DNA of 64,000 nt from NCBI RefSeq assembly GCF_002927045.1, contig NZ_PRDW01000008.1, positions 62,001 through 126,000 on the forward strand, in the 5' to 3' direction. The DNA comes from Mycetohabitans endofungorum. Lineage in GTDB: Bacteria > Pseudomonadota > Gammaproteobacteria > Burkholderiales > Burkholderiaceae. Position 1 is the stretch's first letter. Each line of letters begins with the position of its first letter. The translations under genes and the position numbers were made by a program. Positions 40,974 through 49,352 of this stretch are shown in pieces. Below the pieces are notes generated by a model. It was not told the origin of the DNA. It did not search any database and saw nothing but the letters and a program-made list of their open reading frames with translations.

Positions 40974-41062
40974 GATGCGTTACCGTTGCCAGTTTGGGCG
41001 CCGCGGGCGCCACGCGGCGCGAGCGCCGGTTGGGTTGCTCAAAGCCGGTCGCGGCACGCTGT

Positions 41063-41539
41063 TTAGCGCGGTGCGGCCGGGTGGGATTGCACGAACTCGA
41101 GCGGATAGCGGCGTCCCGCCAGGTAGTCCTCGATACAGCGCAACACGAGCGGCGTGCGGTGGCGCGACGCTTGTGCGCGCACCGCGTCGGCGCTCAGCCA
41201 GACCGTGCGCAGGATATCGGGGTCGAGCTTGCGCGGGACTGGATCGTGACTGGCGGTGCCGCAGTACGTAAAGCGGACATAGGTGGCCGGCACCCCGTGC
41301 CCCCGCTCGAACTGCGCGACGTACACGCCAACCAACGCCTGCGGCGTGAACACCTGCCCGGTCTCCTCGAGCGTTTCGCGCACGACCGCCTCGAGCAGCG
41401 TTTCGCCCGGCTCCAGGTGGCCAGCCGGCTGGTTCAGCCGTGGCCCGTGCGGCGTGCGCTCCTCGACCAGCAGGAACTGCTGCCCGTGCTCGACGATGGC
41501 GGCCACGGTCACGTGCGGCGCCCACAGTTGCGTATCCAT
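41063..41539 (-). CDS. Nudix hydrolase (NudJ-like)
   Basis: 158 residues from the ATG at 41537-41539. The Nudix box GHLEPGETLLEAVVRETLEETG is complete, except that I give it here only by key residues: G, E at position 7, R-E-x2-E-E-x-G at the end. The surroundings (NQPAGHLEP, VYVAQFERGHGVPATYVRF) resemble NudJ, a phosphatase for HMP-pyrophosphate and nucleotides. Lies 89 bp upstream of mnmA on the same strand, as in many beta-proteobacteria. Confidence 0.9.
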   Translation of the reverse strand: MDTQLWAPHVTVAAIVEHGQQFLLVEERTPHGPRLNQPAGHLEPGETLLEAVVRETLEETGQVFTPQALVGVYVAQFERGHGVPATYVRFTYCGTASHDPVPRKLDPDILRTVWLSADAVRAQASRHRTPLVLRCIEDYLAGRRYPLEFVQSHPAAPR

Positions 41540-41732
41540 AAGTTCCAATATTGTACCGCTGTCGGGTGCAGCGAGCGGCCTCCCATCCGCGCGCCGGACG
41601 CGGCGGCCCATCCGGTAGCGGACACCGACCTGCGACCGTGTGGCGCGATCCAGGTCCCTAGTGCATTCTCCGCTTGTAGATAACGATGTCGGACGCGGCG
41701 TCACCGGCACCGATAAGCGCTCAAGGAGGTCA

Positions 41733-41886
41733 ACGAGGCAGATCGGCGTGCCCGCCCAGATGCGGGAAGGCGAAACGCGCGTTGCGGCGATGCCGGAGAC
41801 GGTCAAGAAGCTGGGGCGGGCGCATGCGCGTTGCCAGCGCTGGGCCGTTCAATCGGGTGAGTCCGTCTGCGCGCGCGTCGCCGAGC
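41733..41886 (+). pseudogene. Remnant: N-terminus of NAD(P) transhydrogenase alpha subunit (pntAA)
   Basis: A perfect AGGAGGT (41723-41729) is followed by ACG where the start ATG would be (41733-41735). The same frame then reads QIGVPAQMREGETRVAAMPE and TVKKLGRAHARC, which is the N-terminus of PntAA (IGVP.E...GE.RVA..P.TV.KL). Further on, VQSGESVCARV fits the next conserved strand, but the intervening residues are altered. Sequence homology stops where rlmL, on the other strand, begins. The rest of pntAA, pntAB and pntB is gone. Confidence 0.75.
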
Positions 41887-43138
41887 GTTGCCGCATCGCG
41901 CCGGCGACCAGATCGAAGCGGAACAGCCGGCATTCGAGCGCGCCGTTGTACAACGGCGTCTTCGTCGATTCGCGCAGCCGCATCTGGCCGGGCAGCGTAC
42001 GATCGGCGCTGAGCACGAACGCGTGCCAGCCGGGGAACCGCTGCTTGAGCACGTCGCCGAACGAGCGGAAGAACGCGCTGTCCGCGTCGTCCGGACGGGC
42101 GCGTTGGAATCCCGTGCCGTCGCCGCCCGTGCGAGCGCTGCGGCCGCGTACGGCGATTCGCTCGCCGTAGGGCGGATTGGCTACCAGCACGCCCGGCGTA
42201 TCGCATGGCGCCATGATGTCGCGCGCATCGAGTTGCTTGAGCGGCACCATTGGCGCGCCTGCACGCTGTAGGTTCGCAGCGGCCTTGGCCAGCATGTCGC
42301 CGGACACGTCGCTGCCGTAGATCGACAGGGCATCGCCCGGCGCGGCACGCGCGCCGGCCTCGCGCCTAGCGTCCAGCGCTTGCGCCTTCAGGCGCTGCCA
42401 CGCGCCGACATCGTAGTGCTTGAGCTTTTCGAATCCGAAACGCCGGTCCACGCCTGGCGCGATGCCTAGCGCGATCTGCGCGGCCTCGGCGATGAACGTG
42501 CCGCTGCCGCACATCGGATCGAACAGCGGCGTGCCTGGTGTCCAGCCGGTCAGCCGCAGGATCCCGGCGGCCAGATTCTCGCGCAATGGCGCGGCGCCTT
42601 TGTCTAGGCGCCACCCGCGCTTGAACAACGGCTCGCCGGAGGTGTCCAGGTACAGCGTGCAGTCCGTGGCGGTCACGAACGCCTGCACCCGCACGTCGGG
42701 TTCGACGGTGTCGATGCTGGGCCGCGCACCGGTCTGCTCGCGCAGCCGGTCGCAGATCGCGTCTTTGACGCGCAGCGTCGTAAATTCCAGACTGCGCAGC
42801 GGCGACTTGATCGCGGTCACGTCCACCCGCAACGTGCGACTGGCGTCGAACCATTGCTCCCACGGCTGCTCGTGTGCCAGCGCGTAGATATCGTGCTCGT
42901 CGCGATAGGGCCGCGCGGCGATCTTCAGCAGGATCCGGCTGGCGATCCGCGAATGTAGGTTGGCCGCGATGGCGGCAGCCCATGCACCGTTGAACGGCAC
43001 GCCGCCGGCCGCCGGCGCTTGCACGGCGAACGTCGGATCGGCGGCAAGCGCGGACAACTCGCCGAGTTCGACGGCGAGCGCGCCCTCCAGGCCGCGGGGG
43101 CAGGGGGCGAAGAATTCGAGGCGGGTGGCGAAGGACAT
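41849..43138 (-). CDS. rlmL: 23S rRNA m2G2445 methyltransferase RlmL (THUMP domain)
   Basis: 429 residues from the ATG at 43136-43138. N-terminal ferredoxin-like/THUMP region (RLEFFAPCPRGLEGALAVEL, SRIASRILLKIAARPY), then the methyltransferase domain with FDPMCGSGTFIAEAA and the base-flipping motif ANPPYGERI. This is the stand-alone RlmL half, without the RlmK part found fused in E. coli. The last dozen residues (QRSATRAQTDSPD) come from sequence antisense to the pntAA remnant. The 205-bp gap to yajC is otherwise ordinary. Confidence 0.92.
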   Translation of the reverse strand: MSFATRLEFFAPCPRGLEGALAVELGELSALAADPTFAVQAPAAGGVPFNGAWAAAIAANLHSRIASRILLKIAARPYRDEHDIYALAHEQPWEQWFDASRTLRVDVTAIKSPLRSLEFTTLRVKDAICDRLREQTGARPSIDTVEPDVRVQAFVTATDCTLYLDTSGEPLFKRGWRLDKGAAPLRENLAAGILRLTGWTPGTPLFDPMCGSGTFIAEAAQIALGIAPGVDRRFGFEKLKHYDVGAWQRLKAQALDARREAGARAAPGDALSIYGSDVSGDMLAKAAANLQRAGAPMVPLKQLDARDIMAPCDTPGVLVANPPYGERIAVRGRSARTGGDGTGFQRARPDDADSAFFRSFGDVLKQRFPGWHAFVLSADRTLPGQMRLRESTKTPLYNGALECRLFRFDLVAGAMRQRSATRAQTDSPD

Positions 43139-43299
43139 GGGGAACGCGCCGGGCGCAAAACGGACCAGTGCGTATTGTACGTGGCCACGCGACGGATGGG
43201 CCGGCTCCGAGCCCCGATGTTCTGGCCGTGGGCGCTGCCGCGTCCGCCGCATCGGCCCGTACAGCCGCCAGACGGTACTTTGCCGTCCTGGGCAGATGG

Positions 43300-43305
43300 T
43301 AGAAT
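43300..43305 (+). promoter_or_regulatory. Possible -10 element of yajC-secD-secF
   Basis: TAGAAT lies 39 bp before the GTG start of yajC. A TTGCCG upstream has only 14-bp spacing, so the -35 is uncertain. Confidence 0.4.
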
Positions 43306-43343
43306 GTTCGGCTATTTTGACCTTCCACCACGGAGAGACCAAC

Positions 43344-43673
43344 GTGTTCATTTCTAATGCGTACGCCCAGGCCGCACCCGCCGCAGGCGGTGCCGCCGGC
43401 TTTATCCAGACGTACGGCTTCTTCATCGTGATGATCGCGGTGCTGTATTTCTTCATGATCCGTCCTCAGATGAAGCGGCAGAAGGAGCACCGGAACATGC
43501 TTGCCGCGATGGCCAAGGGCGACGAAGTGCTCACGTCCGGGGGCATCGTGGGCAAGGTCACGAAGGTCGGCGAGGCCTATGTTGGCGTCGAGTTGTCCGA
43601 CGGCGTCGAGGTCACCGTGCAAAAGAGCGCGGTCTCGGCGATCCTGCCCAAGGGCACGATCAAGTCGCTCTGA
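43344..43673 (+). CDS. yajC: Sec translocase accessory protein YajC
   Basis: 109 residues. One transmembrane segment (FFIVMIAVLYFFMIRPQMKRQKE) followed by a cytoplasmic beta-rich domain (GDEVLTSGGIVGKVTKVGE, AVSAILPKGTIKSL). It joins SecDF in the holotranslocon. The start is GTG (43344-43346), 7 nt after GGAGAG; no ATG fits. An intergenic hairpin separates it from secD (111 bp). Confidence 0.94.
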   Translation: MFISNAYAQAAPAAGGAAGFIQTYGFFIVMIAVLYFFMIRPQMKRQKEHRNMLAAMAKGDEVLTSGGIVGKVTKVGEAYVGVELSDGVEVTVQKSAVSAILPKGTIKSL

Positions 43674-43682
43674 TCGCCGGCG

Positions 43683-43741
43683 TGTGTCCGGTCCGCGCGG
43701 CACGGCGCCTGGTGCGCCGACCGCGCGCCGAAGCGGACACA
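43683..43741. other. Nested 59-nt hairpin between yajC and secD
   Basis: Three consecutive stems form one long hairpin: TGTGTCCG-type outer stem (GTGTCCG 43684-43690 with CGGACAC 43734-43740), middle stem CGCGCGG (43694-43700) with CCGCGCG (43721-43727), and inner stem GGCGC (43704-43708) with GCGCC (43714-43718), loop about 5 nt. No T tract follows, so it is not a classical terminator. In the mRNA it would sit 43 bp before the secD ATG. Confidence 0.7.
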
Positions 43742-43784
43742 GCCCGGTGAGCGTCGCGCCAGAATTCCTCTGTCCGGTCATTCC

Positions 43785-45842
43785 ATGAATCGCTATCCCC
43801 TCTGGAAATACGTCGTGATGCTGGTGGCGCTTGCCATCGGCTTGCTGTACACGCTGCCCAACTTCTTCGGCGAAGCGCCGGCGGTGCAGGTGTCCAGCGG
43901 CAAGGCGACGGTCAAGCTGGACTCGTCGGTGCTCAATACTGTCGAGTCGACGCTCGCCGCGAACGGTGTGCAGGCGGGCGATGTGACGTTTGACAACACG
44001 AGTCAGAACGCGACTATCCGCGTACGGCTGAAGGACACCGACACGCAACTGCGCGTGAAGGACCTGCTGCAAAAGGCGCTCAATGCCGATCCGGCGGATC
44101 CGACCTACATCGTCGCGCTGAACCTGCAATCGGCCTCGCCGCGCTGGCTAGCGTCGCTGCACGCGCTGCCGATGTACCTGGGCCTGGACTTGCGCGGCGG
44201 CGTGCACTTCCTGTTGCAGGTGGACCTGGCCGGCGCGCTGAACAAAAAGCTCGATTCGGACGCAGCTGATGCGCGTACGCTGCTGCGCGACAAGTCGATC
44301 CGCGATGGCGGCGTGAACCGCGTCGGCCAGACAGTGGTAGTCAACTTCGTCGATCAGGACGTCGCGAACCGCGCGCGCCAGCTGCTGTCGGACAACGTCA
44401 CCGAGTTGACTTGGCAGGTGCAGCCGGCCGCCGGCGGCTACCAGGTCGTGGGCGCGTTCACCCCGGCCGCGCAAAAAACGGTGCTGGACAGCGCGCTAAA
44501 GCAAAACATCACAACGCTGCACAACCGAGTCAACGAACTCGGCGTCGCGGAACCGATCGTACAGCAACAGGGCGTGGACCGGATCGTCGTCGAACTGCCC
44601 GGCGTGCAGGACACCGCAAAGGCCAAGGACATCATCGGGCGGACCGCGACGCTCGAGGCCCGCATGGCCGATTACCAGAATCTGGTGCGCAACATCAACG
44701 ATCCGGCGCCGGCTGGTGATGACCTGTTCACACAGGGCAACGGCGCGCCGGTGTACCTAAAGAAACAAGTGATCTTCACCGGCGACCGGATCACCGACGC
44801 ATCGGCCGGTTTCGACGAGCACCAGCGTCCGGCAGTGAAGATCCGCCTCGATGCGCGCGGCGGACGGGTGCTGCGCGACGTGTCGCGCGACAACATCGGC
44901 AAGCCAATGGCGATCGTGTTGTTCGAGAAGAACAAGGGCGAGGTGCTGACGGTGGCGACGATCCAGTCCGAGCTTGGCGAAAACTTCCAGATCACCGGCC
45001 AGCCGACGCCCCAGGCGGCGACCGATCTCGCGCTGTTGTTGCGCGCTGGTTCGTTGGCCGCGCCGATGGAGATCATCGAAGAACGCACGATTGGACCAAG
45101 CCTGGGCGCGGACAACATTAGAAAAGGTTTCGACTCGGTGCAGTACGGGTTTGCCGCGATCGCGGTGTTCATGATCGCGTACTACATGCTGTTCGGACTG
45201 ATCTCGGTGATTGCGTTGTCGGTGAACCTGTTGCTGCTCGTCGCGGTGCTGTCGATGATGCAGGCGACGCTGACATTGCCCGGCATCGCGGCGATCGCGC
45301 TGGCACTGGGCATGGCGATCGACGCGAACGTGCTGATCAACGAGCGCATTCGCGAAGAGCTGCGTCGCGGCGCGCCGCCGCAACTGGCGATCCAGAATGG
45401 CTTCTCGCATGCATGGGCGACGATCCTGGATTCGAACGTCACGACGCTGATCGCCGGGCTGGCGCTGCTCGCGTTCGGCTCCGGGCCGGTGCGCGGCTTT
45501 GCGGTTGTGCACTGTATCGGCATCCTGACATCGATGTTCTCCGCAGTGTTCTTCGCACGTGGGCTGGTGAACTTGTGGTACGGCGGCAAGAAGAAGCTCA
45601 AGTCGCTGGCCATTGGCCAGGTATGGCGTCCGGAAGGCGCGCCGGTCGCGTACGCCGAGCTTGCTCAGCAGGGGGCGTCCGGCGCGGCGCAGGCGCTGCC
45701 ACGCACCCCGGGCGCCAAGCGCACGGGACCCAAACGCGCGGCGCGGCGCAATGCGCCAGCGGCGCCGCGGCCCGGCGATGCGCCCCTGTCGGAACGCACA
45801 CCGCAACGTGATGCGCCGGTCAAGCCGGGCCAGTCCCGCTGA
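43785..45842 (+). CDS. secD: Protein translocase subunit SecD
   Basis: 685 residues. First transmembrane segment YVVMLVALAIGLLYTLPNFF, then a large periplasmic domain with LGLDLRGGVHFLLQVDL, GVAEPIVQQQG and RIVVELPGVQDTAKAKDI, then five more helices with GPSLGADNIRKGF, GMAIDANVLINERIREEL and FGSGPVRGFAV. SecD and SecF use the proton gradient to help pull proteins across the membrane. The C-terminal 70 residues are a Pro/Arg/Ala-rich extension beyond the usual end. secF starts 18 bp later. Confidence 0.96.
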   Translation: MNRYPLWKYVVMLVALAIGLLYTLPNFFGEAPAVQVSSGKATVKLDSSVLNTVESTLAANGVQAGDVTFDNTSQNATIRVRLKDTDTQLRVKDLLQKALNADPADPTYIVALNLQSASPRWLASLHALPMYLGLDLRGGVHFLLQVDLAGALNKKLDSDAADARTLLRDKSIRDGGVNRVGQTVVVNFVDQDVANRARQLLSDNVTELTWQVQPAAGGYQVVGAFTPAAQKTVLDSALKQNITTLHNRVNELGVAEPIVQQQGVDRIVVELPGVQDTAKAKDIIGRTATLEARMADYQNLVRNINDPAPAGDDLFTQGNGAPVYLKKQVIFTGDRITDASAGFDEHQRPAVKIRLDARGGRVLRDVSRDNIGKPMAIVLFEKNKGEVLTVATIQSELGENFQITGQPTPQAATDLALLLRAGSLAAPMEIIEERTIGPSLGADNIRKGFDSVQYGFAAIAVFMIAYYMLFGLISVIALSVNLLLLVAVLSMMQATLTLPGIAAIALALGMAIDANVLINERIREELRRGAPPQLAIQNGFSHAWATILDSNVTTLIAGLALLAFGSGPVRGFAVVHCIGILTSMFSAVFFARGLVNLWYGGKKKLKSLAIGQVWRPEGAPVAYAELAQQGASGAAQALPRTPGAKRTGPKRAARRNAPAAPRPGDAPLSERTPQRDAPVKPGQSR

Positions 45843-45860
45843 CCACGCTCGGAGACCCTC

Positions 45861-46811
45861 ATGGAATTTTTCCGGATTCGCAAAGACATTCCGTTTATGC
45901 AGCGGGCGTTGATCTTCAACGTGATCTCGCTCGTGACGTTCCTTCTCGCGGTGTTCTTTCTGCTGCATCGCGGTCTGCATTTGTCCGTCGAATTTACCGG
46001 CGGCACCGTGCTAGAAATCCACACGCCGCAAGCCGCGCAAGTTGACCCGATTCGCGGCGCGCTGGACAAGATCGGCTATGCCGATGCGCAGGTACAGACC
46101 TTTGGCACGTCGCGTGATGTGCTGATCCGGCTGCCGTTGAAGGGGGGGCTGTCGTCGGCGCAGCAAAGCGACCAGGTGATGGCTGCGCTGAACGGGCTTG
46201 ATGCGCAGATCAAGCTGCAACGCGTGGAGTTCGTCGGGCCGCAGGTGGGCAAGGAGCTTGCGACCGACGGGTTGCTTGCGCTCGCGTGCGTGGTCGTGGG
46301 CATCGTGATTTACCTGTCGTTCCGCTTCGAATGGAAATATGCGATCGCCGGGATCATCGCGAATCTGCACGACGTCGTGATCATCCTGGGTTTCTTTGCG
46401 TTCTTCCAGTGGGAGTTCTCGCTGTCGGTGTTGGCCGCGGTGCTCGCGGTGCTCGGCTATTCGGTCAACGAGTCCGTGGTCATTTTCGATCGGATTCGCG
46501 AGACGTTCCGGCGCGAGCGCAAGATGACGGTCACCGAGGTCATCAATCATGCGATCACGAGCACGATGTCGCGCACGATCATCACGCACGGCTCGACGCA
46601 GATGATGGTGTTATCGATGCTCTTGTTCGGCGGCCTGACGCTGCACTATTTCGCGTTGGCGCTGACCATCGGTATCTTGTTCGGTATCTATTCGTCGGTG
46701 TTCGTCGCAGCGGCGCTGGCGATGTGGCTCGGGGTCAAGCGCGAAGACCTGATCAAGGAAAAGAAGTCGGGGTACGATTCGAACGATCCGAACGCCGGCG
46801 CGCAGGTGTAG
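45861..46811 (+). CDS. secF: Protein translocase subunit SecF
   Basis: 316 residues. N-terminal helix (ALIFNVISLVTFLLAVFFLL), periplasmic domain starting SVEFTGGTVLEI, and the membrane bundle with VGPQVGKELATDG, AVLGYSVNESVVIFDRIRE and STMSRTIITHGSTQ. Forms SecDF with the previous gene. C-terminal 15 residues are polar (KSGYDSNDPNAGAQV). Confidence 0.96.
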   Translation: MEFFRIRKDIPFMQRALIFNVISLVTFLLAVFFLLHRGLHLSVEFTGGTVLEIHTPQAAQVDPIRGALDKIGYADAQVQTFGTSRDVLIRLPLKGGLSSAQQSDQVMAALNGLDAQIKLQRVEFVGPQVGKELATDGLLALACVVVGIVIYLSFRFEWKYAIAGIIANLHDVVIILGFFAFFQWEFSLSVLAAVLAVLGYSVNESVVIFDRIRETFRRERKMTVTEVINHAITSTMSRTIITHGSTQMMVLSMLLFGGLTLHYFALALTIGILFGIYSSVFVAAALAMWLGVKREDLIKEKKSGYDSNDPNAGAQV

Positions 46812-46835
46812 CCGCGCTCGCCGCGCTGCGGCGTG

Positions 46836-46867
46836 TTGGCCGGTCCGTGATGACCGGGACCGGCCAA
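46836..46867. terminator. Strong hairpin after secF, terminator-like but no T tract
   Basis: Perfect 11-bp stem TTGGCCGGTCC (46836-46846) and GGACCGGCCAA (46857-46867), loop 10 nt. It lies 25 bp after the secF stop and 49 bp before the stop of the convergent MFS gene. Neither side has a run of T, so intrinsic termination is doubtful; it may still stop exonucleases. Confidence 0.5.
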
Positions 46868-46915
46868 TTGCTACGGCGCTACAACCACTGCGGCCGCTAC
46901 AACCGGCTCGCGCGT

Positions 46916-48211
46916 TTAGCGCACCGCGAGCCGCAAGCGCACCGCGAACAGCGCAACGATGCTAATCGCCGCCGCGAAGATCATGTAGAAGCCAGGCGCC
47001 ACCTTAGTGCCGGTCGATGCGATCAACCAAGAGATGATGAACGGTGCAAAGCCGCCGAAGATCGTCACGGCAATGTTGTACGACAACGACAGCCCGGTCG
47101 TGCGGATACTGACCGGGAAAATCTCCGAGAGCAACCCGGGCAGCGTTGCGAAATAGCCGCTCATCAGAAAGCCGAAGATGATCTGCACGACCAGCAGCGT
47201 CGCCAAGGTCGGATGCGAGACCAGCGTCGCAAACGCAGGGTAGATCAGCACGAGGATCGCGATCGCCGACGCGAGCATGATACCGGTGCGGCCGTGCCGG
47301 TCGGACCAGTGGCCCACCAATGGCGACACGACCAGCTGGATCATGCCGGTCAACAGGATCGCGGCGAACGACGCCGATGCCGGCAGGCCGAGCTGCTTCA
47401 CCGCAAAGGTCGGCATGAACAGCACGACATACGTGGACACGGTGGCCAGAATCACCACACCGATGGCGATCAGCAAACGCTCCTTCTGCGTCGCGAGCGT
47501 ATCGCGCACGGGTGTCAACGTGGTTTTGCTCGACGTCTCGGCTGCGACGAACTCGGGCGTCTCATCGACGCGCTTGCGGATATACCATGCGACCGGCCCA
47601 ATCAACAGTCCGAAGAAAAACGGGATCCGCCAGCCCCATGCATCCATTTGCGCGGGCGACAGGTTGCCATTGAGCACGACGCCGAAGCTGGCTGCGAGCA
47701 GCGTCGTGAGCCCCTGGCTGGCGACTTGCCAACTGGAGAGAAAGCCGCGGCGCTGCGGCATGTGCTCAGCCAGGAACGCGGTGGCGCTGCCAAACTCGCC
47801 GCCGGCGGAAAAGCCTTGCAGCAATCGCGCGATGACTAGGATTAGCGGCGCGGCCAGGCCGATGGTCGCGTAGGTGGGCAGCACGGCGATGATCAGCGTG
47901 CCGACCATCATCAGCAAGATCGACAGCGACAGCGCGGCCCGGCGGCCGGCGCGGTCCGCATAAGCACCGAGCACGATGGCGCCCAGCGGCCGCATGAAGA
48001 ACGATACGCCGAACGTGCCCAAAGTGAGCAGCAACGATATCGTGTCGTTGCCGGCCGGGAAGAATTGCCGGGAGATGACAACCGCAAAGAAGCCGTAGGC
48101 GACCAAATCGAACCATTCGAGCGCGTTGCCGATCGAGGCGGCGGCCACTGCGCGCCAGACCTTCGGCCGCACGGCCGGGGCGACGGAGGACGACGAGACA
48201 GATGCACCCAT
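46916..48211 (-). CDS. MFS transporter, metabolite:H+ symporter (MHS) subfamily
   Basis: 431 residues, about twelve hydrophobic segments. ASIGNALEWFDLVAYGFFA is the typical MHS family N-terminal helix; MRPLGAIVLGAYADRAGRRAAL gives the MFS loop 2-3 motif (DRxGRR), and RLLQGFSAGGEFGSATAFLAEHM is the MHS signature. The closest known relatives carry citrate, tricarballylate, proline or shikimate; the substrate cannot be decided here. Start ATG at 48209-48211. It has no obvious metabolic partner in the neighbourhood. Confidence 0.87.
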   Translation of the reverse strand: MGASVSSSSVAPAVRPKVWRAVAAASIGNALEWFDLVAYGFFAVVISRQFFPAGNDTISLLLTLGTFGVSFFMRPLGAIVLGAYADRAGRRAALSLSILLMMVGTLIIAVLPTYATIGLAAPLILVIARLLQGFSAGGEFGSATAFLAEHMPQRRGFLSSWQVASQGLTTLLAASFGVVLNGNLSPAQMDAWGWRIPFFFGLLIGPVAWYIRKRVDETPEFVAAETSSKTTLTPVRDTLATQKERLLIAIGVVILATVSTYVVLFMPTFAVKQLGLPASASFAAILLTGMIQLVVSPLVGHWSDRHGRTGIMLASAIAILVLIYPAFATLVSHPTLATLLVVQIIFGFLMSGYFATLPGLLSEIFPVSIRTTGLSLSYNIAVTIFGGFAPFIISWLIASTGTKVAPGFYMIFAAAISIVALFAVRLRLAVR

Positions 48212-48349
48212 GCGAGTTCCTTATCCTATGGACTGTGTTGACGAATGCCGTCGCCTAATCGTTGCACGCACAATGAATTACCTGGCGCCGGTGCCTGCGT
48301 GCACGCCACCTTAGCGGTAAGGTCGTCGGATTTCAACCGGTCGCGTTCA

Positions 48350-48566
48350 CTATTGTTTGATGCCTTCGACCTGGATCTGGAGCGTGGTCTGCATGTTGAA
48401 GCCGTAGGACTTGCCATAGCCCAGCCCGAAGTCAGCGCGGTTGAAGCTGGCTTTGGCATCGGCGCCGCACCACCAGCGTTTGAGCATCAGATGCTGCTTG
48501 CATTGGAACGAGTCTAGCGTCAGCTTCAGCGGCTTGGTGACGCCGTGCAACGTCAGCGGACGGCGC
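48350..48566 (-). pseudogene. Remnant: C-terminal part of a YceI-family protein
   Basis: The frame reads [20 protein letters not shown], then [20 protein letters not shown] and ends at TAA-type stop 48350. This is the last third of a YceI lipocalin-like periplasmic protein ([18 protein letters not shown]). An in-frame stop and a change of frame lie just upstream near 48567, and no signal peptide or first barrel half is found. The pqi operon begins in the opposite direction about 140 bp away. Confidence 0.7.
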
Positions 48567-48707
48567 GAAAGTCAGCCTCTCCTGATAGGAAACAATGCAG
48601 TAGTATTTCGCTCGAATCCATCCCTCTGTTAAACGAGGCAACGCCGGCGCCATGCTTTGCTAAGATGGGGACCGCCGCATGGCGCTTACCGGAACCGTCG
48701 AACCCGT

Positions 48708-49352
48708 ATGGACCCTACCGAGCTGATTGCGTGTCACCAGTGCGACGCGCTGCATTACAAGCGCGCGCTGCATTCGGGCACAGTGGCGCGCTGCGCTCGT
48801 TGTGGCGCAGTGCTGTATCGTGGCCTGTCCGAGCGGCTGGACCGGGTAACCGCGATGACGCTTGCCGCACTGATCACGTTCGTGATCGCGCAGGCCGCGC
48901 CGATCGTGCAGTTGGAGACCAACGGGATCGCCACCCAGACTACGCTGGCCGCCGCGATTGCCGCGCTGTGGGCCGAAAACAGCCAGGTGATTGCGATGCT
49001 CGTGTTGTGCTCCACGACGCTATTTCCACTCGCCGAATTGTGTGCGCTACTCTACTTGCTGTTCTCGTTGCGCGCCGGCATTCGCCCGTATGCGTTCGAC
49101 GAGTTGTTGCGGATGATCCAGTGGATCCGGCCGTGGGGCATGATCGAGGTATTCATGCTCGGCGTTCTCGTCGCGTTGGTCAAGCTGTCGAGCCTGGCGG
49201 AGATGCGCCCGGAAGCGGCGCTGTTCGCGTTCGGCGCGCTGACGCTGATGATCGCCTCGGTGGTGACGTTCGATCCCCGCGTGCTATGGGACGTCGCGGA
49301 CCGACTCGACGAAGGCGTCACCACGTGCAGTCGCGCGACGAGGCATTCATGA
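48708..49352 (+). CDS. pqiA: Paraquat-inducible protein A, first half-type protein (PqiA)
   Basis: 214 residues. Zinc-ribbon-like N-terminus with Cys9/Cys12 (CHQC) and Cys29/Cys32 (CARC), then four hydrophobic segments. It corresponds to one of the two repeats of E. coli PqiA. The PqiA-PqiB-PqiC system links the inner and outer membranes and handles lipids. The ATG at 48708 was chosen on homology. A TAAGAT box lies about 45 bp upstream. The stop overlaps the next gene by 4 bp. Confidence 0.9.
   Translation: MDPTELIACHQCDALHYKRALHSGTVARCARCGAVLYRGLSERLDRVTAMTLAALITFVIAQAAPIVQLETNGIATQTTLAAAIAALWAENSQVIAMLVLCSTTLFPLAELCALLYLLFSLRAGIRPYAFDELLRMIQWIRPWGMIEVFMLGVLVALVKLSSLAEMRPEAALFAFGALTLMIASVVTFDPRVLWDVADRLDEGVTTCSRATRHS

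Noticed and set aside
46836-46867. Hairpin after secF as a standard rho-independent terminator
   Set aside because: Stem is perfect but neither side has a T run, so it is listed only as terminator-like with medium confidence.
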